This document shows, in pieces, positions 44,389 through 48,727 of a stretch of DNA of 48,727 nucleotides (position 1 is its first letter; each line of letters begins with the position of its first letter). Source of the stretch: Photorhabdus bodei (GTDB lineage: Bacteria > Pseudomonadota > Gammaproteobacteria > Enterobacterales > Enterobacteriaceae); the NCBI RefSeq assembly GCF_003287735.1, contig NZ_NSCM01000038.1, forward strand, positions 1 through 48,727. Direction: 5' to 3'. The notes beneath the pieces were generated by a model, which was given only the letters and a program-made list of their open reading frames with translations, searched no databases and had not been told where the DNA came from. Both the position numbers and the translations under genes were made by a program.

Positions 44389-44643
44389 ATGGATACTAAT
44401 GAGATTAAGCAAGTGCTGATGGATAAATTAGCACTGGATGAAGTCATTGTTAACGGAGATGGCAGCCATTTCCAGGTTATTGTGGTTGGTGAGATGTTTG
44501 CCGGTATGAGTCGGGTAAAACAGCAGCAATCCGTTTATGCGCCTTTAATGGAATACATTGCTGACAATCGTATTCATGCCTTGTCAATTAAAGCCTACAC
44601 GCCGGATGATTGGAAACGGGATCGCAAGCTCAACGGTTTTTAA
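44389..44643 (+). CDS. ibaG: BolA-family protein IbaG
   Basis: IbaG is a small BolA-like protein linked to acid stress and to Fe-S cluster handling with monothiol glutaredoxins. The 84 aa equal the E. coli length. The class II KH-like fold shows the central VNGDGSHFQVIVVGEMFAGMSRVKQQQ and the late motif IHALSIKAYTPDDW. It lies 51 bp before murA on the same strand. Confidence 0.96.
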   Translation: MDTNEIKQVLMDKLALDEVIVNGDGSHFQVIVVGEMFAGMSRVKQQQSVYAPLMEYIADNRIHALSIKAYTPDDWKRDRKLNGF

Positions 44644-44694
44644 TGTTGTTTGCCTCGTTGTGAACAGCAAATTATATAAAGAGAGTCGTCACAG

Positions 44695-45954
44695 ATGGAT
44701 AAATTTCGTGTGAAAGGGCCCACTCGTCTATCGGGTGAGGTTACTATTTCCGGGGCAAAAAATGCTGCACTGCCAATCCTGTTCGCCGCGTTGTTGGCTG
44801 AAGAGCCTGTTGAGTTGCAAAATGTTCCAGAATTGAAAGATATTGATACCACTATCAAATTATTGAATCGCCTTGGGACCAAAGTTGAACGCAATGGTTC
44901 TGTATTTGTAGATGCTCGCGATGTGAATCAATATTGTGCGTCTTACGAGCTAGTAAAAACCATGCGTGCATCTATTTGGGCGTTAGGTCCTTTGGTAGCG
45001 CGTTTTGGTCAGGGGCAAGTATCTTTGCCGGGTGGTTGTGCGATTGGTGCCCGCCCGGTTGATCTGCATATCAGTGGCTTGGAACAGTTAGGTGCTGAAA
45101 TTGTGCTGGAAGAGGGCTACGTCAAGGCTTCCGTTAATGGGCGTCTGAAAGGGGCTTGCATTGTGATGGATAAAGTTAGCGTTGGAGCGACAGTCACGAT
45201 TATGACCGCGGCAACGTTGGCAGAAGGGACAACAATTATTGAGAATGCAGCACGTGAACCTGAAATCGAGGATACGGCTAATTTTCTCAATACCTTGGGT
45301 GCAAAAATCACAGGGGCGGGTACTGACCATATCATCATTGAAGGTGTAGAACGTCTTGGTGGTGGTGTATACCGTGTATTACCTGATCGGATTGAAACGG
45401 GGACATTTCTTGTTGCGGCTGCGATATCCGGTGGCAAGGTAGTTTGCCGTCATGCTCAGCCTAATACGCTGGATGCGGTATTAGCTAAATTGCGTGAGGC
45501 GGGTGCTGATATTGAAATTGGTAAAGATTGGATAAGCCTTGATATGCACGGTAAACGCCCTAAAGCGGTGACATTACGTACTGCTCCGCACCCTGGTTTC
45601 CCGACCGACATGCAGGCACAATTCAGCTTGCTGAATTTGGTTGCGGAAGGTGCTGGGATGATCACCGAAACTATTTTCGAAAACCGTTTCATGCATATCC
45701 CTGAATTAATTCGGATGGGAGCTCATGCGGAAATTGAAAGTAACACCGTGCTTTGTCATGGTGTTAAAAAATTATCTGGTGCTCAGGTCATGGCGACGGA
45801 TTTACGCGCATCGGCGAGCTTAGTTCTGGCGGGTTGTATTGCGGAAGGCGTGACGGTTGTTGACCGTATTTATCATATTGACCGGGGTTATGAACATATC
45901 GAAGATAAGTTGCGCGGACTTGGCGCAAACATTGAACGAGTGAAATCAACGTAG
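44695..45954 (+). CDS. murA: UDP-N-acetylglucosamine 1-carboxyvinyltransferase MurA
   Basis: MurA transfers enolpyruvate from PEP to UDP-GlcNAc, the first committed step of peptidoglycan synthesis. The 419 aa equal the E. coli length. Lys22 lies in ISGAKNAALPIL, and the active-site loop has Cys115 in GGCAIGARPVDLHI, which predicts fosfomycin sensitivity. Asp and Glu of the product site appear in LPDRIETGTFL. A hairpin follows. Confidence 0.98.
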   Translation: MDKFRVKGPTRLSGEVTISGAKNAALPILFAALLAEEPVELQNVPELKDIDTTIKLLNRLGTKVERNGSVFVDARDVNQYCASYELVKTMRASIWALGPLVARFGQGQVSLPGGCAIGARPVDLHISGLEQLGAEIVLEEGYVKASVNGRLKGACIVMDKVSVGATVTIMTAATLAEGTTIIENAAREPEIEDTANFLNTLGAKITGAGTDHIIIEGVERLGGGVYRVLPDRIETGTFLVAAAISGGKVVCRHAQPNTLDAVLAKLREAGADIEIGKDWISLDMHGKRPKAVTLRTAPHPGFPTDMQAQFSLLNLVAEGAGMITETIFENRFMHIPELIRMGAHAEIESNTVLCHGVKKLSGAQVMATDLRASASLVLAGCIAEGVTVVDRIYHIDRGYEHIEDKLRGLGANIERVKST

Positions 45955-45991
45955 GCTTACTGTGGGTATGCACCACGGTAGATCATAAGAA

Positions 45992-46022
45992 AGCCGGAAG
46001 ATCTCGAAAGATCTTTCCGGCT
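45992..46022. terminator. Hairpin between murA and the convergent immunity gene
   Basis: AGCCGGAAGATCT pairs with AGATCTTTCCGGCT (one bulged base) across a four-base loop. On the minus strand it continues TTTCTTAT, a weak T-run, so it may end the minus-strand immunity transcript as well as murA. A near-copy of this hairpin lies at 46920. Confidence 0.65.
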
Positions 46023-46036
46023 CATATCACATATAA

Positions 46037-46357
46037 TTAAAACTCTATAAAAGCATCATTTTCAAAATAAAAAATAAATGCCTCTAATAGATCATTGAGA
46101 GATGGATTATCTAACTGGGCCTTAGTATTAGCTACTACTTCTTCAATTGTTCCTCCATCTAAAACTTCAATCCACCCGTTTTCTTTTACCTGTTTAGGTA
46201 AATAATCATCAGAATCAGGTGGAAAATCAGCACTACTCAGAGAAAAAACTCCTTCTGTTTCTAACGTCCAACTATTTTGATCTGGAGGCAAGCAAAACCA
46301 CTCGCTGGAATTATTTTCTGGGGTCGATAATACATCAGCAATAGAAACTAACTTCAT
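46037..46357 (-). CDS. Probable immunity protein for the upstream Rhs nuclease tip (DUF7716-like)
   Basis: This 106-aa acidic protein starts 15 bp after the stop of an Rhs C-terminal nuclease tip, the standard place for a cognate immunity gene. Features include DSDDYLPKQVKENGW and a C-terminal LLEAFIFYFENDAFIEF. They resemble small proteins grouped as DUF7716, often next to toxins. There is no signal peptide, as expected for a cytoplasmic inhibitor of a nuclease. The immunity role is inferred from position, acidity and size. Confidence 0.6.
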   Translation of the reverse strand: MKLVSIADVLSTPENNSSEWFCLPPDQNSWTLETEGVFSLSSADFPPDSDDYLPKQVKENGWIEVLDGGTIEEVVANTKAQLDNPSLNDLLEAFIFYFENDAFIEF

Positions 46358-46372
46358 AAACTACCTCATTAT

Positions 46373-46876
46373 TTATAGTCCACCACATTTTCCACTACCT
46401 AACTTTTTAAATCCTCCTTCCTGATTTGGATGAAGGCTTTTCTGTACAGCGCCAGGCGCTTGATGTTGAGATCTTGGAATAAGTTCTATCTTAGTTGGAT
46501 TTTGAGCATTATGGTGCCATGAATGATTAGGCGGGCTAGTACGTTCAAATCCACCTTTTGGACCCGGCTGCACATGCGCTACAACTTCAGGTGGTAACGA
46601 TTTAGCTAAATGTGGATCTTTTTGTATTGCTTCATACAGTTGTTTATTTGCATTATTAAAATGCTTAGGTCTGCTACTTGAATGTAAATCTGCGAGAATA
46701 TCTGTTTGATACCACACACTATAATTCGGACTGGATAAAGGTCTACCGGAAGCATCAAAGCCAGTTAAGCCTAAAGGGTCGGCACAGAGGTATTGCCCGG
46801 TCTCGTTATCGTAATACCTAAAACGATTATAGTATAGCCCGCTTTCCTCATCCTCATACTGCCCACAGAATCGCAA
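46373..46876 (-). CDS. Displaced Rhs C-terminal tip with HNH (WHH-type) nuclease toxin domain
   Basis: The 167-codon frame starts inside the end of an Rhs core (RFCGQYEDEESGLYYNRFRYYD and then CADPLGLTG at about residues 31-39). It continues into a variable toxin domain. That domain has SPPNHSWHHN (115-123), IELIPRSQHQ (130-139) and a later His149. This spacing is typical of HNH/WHH nucleases of polymorphic toxins. A TGA lies two codons upstream (46880-46882) and no Rhs core precedes it, so this is an orphan tip, read from a TTG if at all. Such tips can recombine with a full rhs gene. Its likely immunity gene follows. Confidence 0.75.
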   Translation of the reverse strand: MRFCGQYEDEESGLYYNRFRYYDNETGQYLCADPLGLTGFDASGRPLSSPNYSVWYQTDILADLHSSSRPKHFNNANKQLYEAIQKDPHLAKSLPPEVVAHVQPGPKGGFERTSPPNHSWHHNAQNPTKIELIPRSQHQAPGAVQKSLHPNQEGGFKKLGSGKCGGL

Positions 46877-46919
46877 ATGTCAGGTCAAGTTCTGCTCTTC
46901 ATTGGGCATTAAGTAGAAC

Positions 46920-46955
46920 AAAGCCGGAAGGTCATGGGGATCTTTCCGGCTTTTT
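46920..46955. terminator. Second copy of the murA-side hairpin
   Basis: AAAGCCGGAA pairs with TTTCCGGCTTT, followed on the plus strand by further Ts. The stem sequence repeats that at 45992-46022. It separates the two toxin-immunity pairs. Confidence 0.6.
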
Positions 46956-46991
46956 GTTATTTATTGGAATGATCAACAATAAATTAAAATA

Positions 46992-47381
46992 TTAATCCCA
47001 TCTTTCATCTATATATGGAGTAATACCATCTATTGTTAAAAAATCCGCATTACACAATAAATAGAAATTCTTATTGATTATTTCAATAGATGTAGAATCA
47101 TGGGTGCTACTAATTTGTGGAGAGCAAATAAAACCCACTTTATTTCCTTTGCTTTCAAATGAATTTATATTAGACATACTTAAAACTAAACTCATCGCAT
47201 TAAATCCTTTATTATCCCACTTTTTAGGATATACGGAAGGGATTTTTTTACATATAAAACAAAGCTGTAAAGATGAATAATGATGAAAAGTATAACTAAT
47301 GAATTCGGCTTTGCTTATATCAAACTCATTATTGAACATATATTTTATTTGCTCATTTCTTATCGCATTACTAAACCACAT
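46992..47381 (-). CDS. Probable Imm50-like immunity protein
   Basis: This 129-aa protein lies directly after the second Rhs tip. Its ATG at 47381 is 2 bp past the toxin TGA, and a GTG at 47387 overlapping that stop is the alternative. AGGG lies upstream. The segment YPKKWDNKGFNAMSLVLSMSNI resembles the PPKKW..GFN..Q..L pattern of the Imm50 family. No signal peptide or membrane helix is present. The immunity role is inferred from position and this resemblance. Confidence 0.6.
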   Translation of the reverse strand: MWFSNAIRNEQIKYMFNNEFDISKAEFISYTFHHYSSLQLCFICKKIPSVYPKKWDNKGFNAMSLVLSMSNINSFESKGNKVGFICSPQISSTHDSTSIEIINKNFYLLCNADFLTIDGITPYIDERWD

Positions 47382-47383
47382 AA

Positions 47384-47788
47384 TCACATCCCTAAAGGAA
47401 AATTATAATGTCCATGAGTGTCTGGAACACTTCCCGTATCTAATATTTTTCCATTTACTTTATCAACTGGTCTAACATTAAAATGGGGTTCTGCTCCATG
47501 TAAAGGTGTTGCCTTTGAATGCCCCAAACTGTGTTCTTGAATAACTACGACAGAACCTTGCTTATCCCTATAGTGATATTGTCGGGTTTGAACTGGAACG
47601 CCTTTAGCATTACGAATATTACCTCCGTATCCATCCCCTAAATCTACTCTTGATATCTCAAAAGGTTGCTGATTATTTGGTATCCCCGCATCTCTCTTGG
47701 CCTGCCGTAACGCGTCACGACGACTTTTCCCTTCATACGTCGTTTTCTTGTTCTTAGTCCCCGGACACCCAGCCAGCCCTAGCGGGTC
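47384..47788 (-). pseudogene. Displaced Rhs C-terminal tip with HNH/Endo VII-type (EHHH-like) nuclease domain
   Basis: The minus-strand frame runs from the Rhs hinge DPLGLAGCPGT at 47788 to a TGA at 47384 (134 aa). The toxin part has YEGKSRRDALRQAKRDAGIP, then VIQEHSLGH, LHGAEPHFNVRP and a final DTHGHYNF. These Glu/His clusters fit the Tox-HNH-EHHH nuclease group. A TAA (47789-47791) sits immediately before the hinge and there is no start codon or Rhs core upstream, so this is an orphan tip. Being untranslatable alone, it is called a pseudogene. Its domain looks intact. Confidence 0.7.
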
Positions 47789-47799
47789 TTAGGGACTGC

Positions 47800-48727
47800 C
47801 CCGACACGACCATACTTTTTTACCGGGATTTTTTCTTTAATAACAACCTGTTAAAGAGCCACTTCGTCCCACTGCACTCACCGCCGCGAACCCAAAACCC
47901 CGATGTGCACTTTGCCGATTTTAGCTCACTTTTTCCCCGATGTCAGTGCCGGGTTTCCGCCCGCTTTTTCTGCCAGAACCGGGTTTTATCGATAACCCGT
48001 GGCGGCGGGGCAGCTTGTCTGCGCCGCTGACGCGGGTTGGCCGGGTGCGGGCCGGCGAGGCCCGCAGGTGACGCTGTTCAGCAGGGAAGCCCCTGGGGGC
48101 TGCACGGGGCGGAGATGGCGAGCACGGGAATGAGCAAGGAGCCTGCGACTGCGAACCGGGCGCAGCCAGTGCAGCAGGGTTGGGGCGGGGGCAATAAACT
48201 GCGGCCAGCTTGCTGGCCTGCTTTCAGGGCCGTTGACCTTGACGGACTGACCGGCAACGGTTTAAGGCGGATGTTGACACCGGAGCCGCCACGGATGGCG
48301 GCGACTGCGGCGGTGGGATTTTGCATTGAGGCTGACAGCAGCGGGCGCAGCCCGGTGCGCCACGGGGGCTAAGAGGCCCCACCCGGCGGTCAGCCGCTCA
48401 CCTTTGTTGAGGTGGCCGCGCAGCGCCCTTGGGTGGGCGGCGCCGACATAATGTTTGTTAAGCGCGGCGGGCCGTTCAGGCCCATTGCGCTTAATGCCAC
48501 ATTATGTTCATTGGGGGCTGACCGGCAACCGCGCTGACAGTGGACGCGTCGGCTTAACGCCGGGCGGCCACCATTTACCGCCGGCACGCTGAAGGTAGGC
48601 AGGCAGTCTGTGCGCAGGGACGCGCGCAGTCTGCCTTTCACTGCACCCCACAGGCTCACAGGGAAGCGGCTAACCGTCGAACTGTCCAACCGCACTCAGG
48701 TTTCAGGCCGGCTTCGGGCTGTCCGAC
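47800..48727. other. G+C-rich, hairpin-rich block with no recognisable gene
   Basis: Composition changes abruptly: bases 48061-48120 contain 44 G or C of 60. The open frames here (for example 48037-48372 plus and 48078-48326 or 48390-48695 minus) look like products of high G+C rather than known proteins. At least three inverted repeats are visible: 48047-48065 (GCGGGCC/GGCCCGC), 48446-48507 (long hairpin) and 48601-48636 (AGGCAG...CTGCCT). The block could be a structured RNA, a plasmid or element fragment, or a remnant upstream of an rhs locus. I cannot assign it. Confidence 0.5.
48446..48507. repeat. 62-bp near-perfect inverted repeat
   Basis: The left arm (ACATAATG then TTAAGCGC) pairs with the right arm (GCGCTTAA then CATTATGT), with a few internal mismatches. 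Inside is a second stem GGGCC/GGCCC around a five-base loop. No T-run follows, so it is not an ordinary terminator. GTTAAGC in the left arm fits an integron attC-type core, but the opposing core does not. Confidence 0.7.

Noticed and set aside
48446..48507. Integron attC site
   Set aside because: One core-like GTTAAGC is present, but the opposing core reads GCTTAAT rather than RYYYAAC and there is no integrase or cassette array nearby.
48037..48695. Open frames in the G+C-rich block on both strands
   Set aside because: High G+C makes stops rare, the frames overlap each other and none has a recognisable domain or start signal.
1..48727. CRISPR arrays, tRNA or rRNA genes
   Set aside because: No regularly spaced short repeats and no tRNA or rRNA sequence were seen on either strand.

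Overview
The window looks like a chromosomal segment of an enterobacterium of the Morganellaceae, most likely Photorhabdus (possibly Xenorhabdus). Housekeeping proteins are close to, and mostly the same length as, their E. coli counterparts: Fis 98 aa, AccB 156 aa, AccC 449 aa, MurA 419 aa, MreB 347 aa. Gene order follows the E. coli fis-to-mre and rpoN-to-murA blocks with rearrangements. Three ERIC repeats, degraded IS605-type tnpB copies, an IS630-type transposase start and Rhs toxin tips fit the genus. The genus call is an inference from these traits.

Layout. 1-900: an IS630-family transposase start, an orphan small gene and an ERIC repeat. 1052-5232 (minus): fis, dusB, prmA, panF, yhdT, with a recognisable fis-type promoter before dusB. 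5233-14300: an accessory island splitting the usual accBC-yhdT-panF run. It holds a tnpB relic, a tightly coupled six-gene plus-strand operon (6235-12852) and about 1.5 kb of AT-rich DNA with no convincing gene. 14397-17896 (minus): accC, accB, aroQ and acuI. 18539-29748 (plus): mreBCD, maf/yhdE, rng, yhdP, a nitrilase-like amidase and tldD. Then come a second tnpB relic, darP (minus), pmbA (plus) and rnk (minus). 32862-40821 (minus): ptsO, rapZ, ptsN, hpf, rpoN, lptB, lptA, lptC, kdsC, kdsD, yrbG. 41050-45954 (plus): mlaFEDCB, ERIC, ibaG, murA. 46037-47788 (minus): two displaced Rhs C-terminal nuclease tips, each followed by its likely immunity gene. 47800-48727: a strikingly G+C-rich, hairpin-rich block with no recognisable gene.

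How the genes work together. Much of the core is envelope construction: MreBCD for the rod-shape machinery, MurA for peptidoglycan precursors, KdsD/KdsC for Kdo, LptABC for LPS transport, Mla for phospholipid retrieval and YhdP for phospholipid movement to the outer membrane. The rpoN operon adds the nitrogen PTS and RapZ. TldD and PmbA (TldE), the two subunits of one protease, lie about 1 kb apart here although they are far apart in E. coli.

The best candidate for an undescribed system is the six-gene operon. It encodes a drug-type MFS exporter, a DmpG/HMGL-type aldolase, an alpha/beta-hydrolase-fold protein that appears to lack catalytic His and Asp, an isocitrate/isopropylmalate-dehydrogenase-family enzyme fused to a CinA-type domain, an RraA/HMG-aldolase-family protein, and a DUF6282 amidohydrolase-like protein. 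All junctions overlap or touch, so the six probably act together on small oxo- or hydroxy-acids and export a product. The product cannot be read from the sequence.
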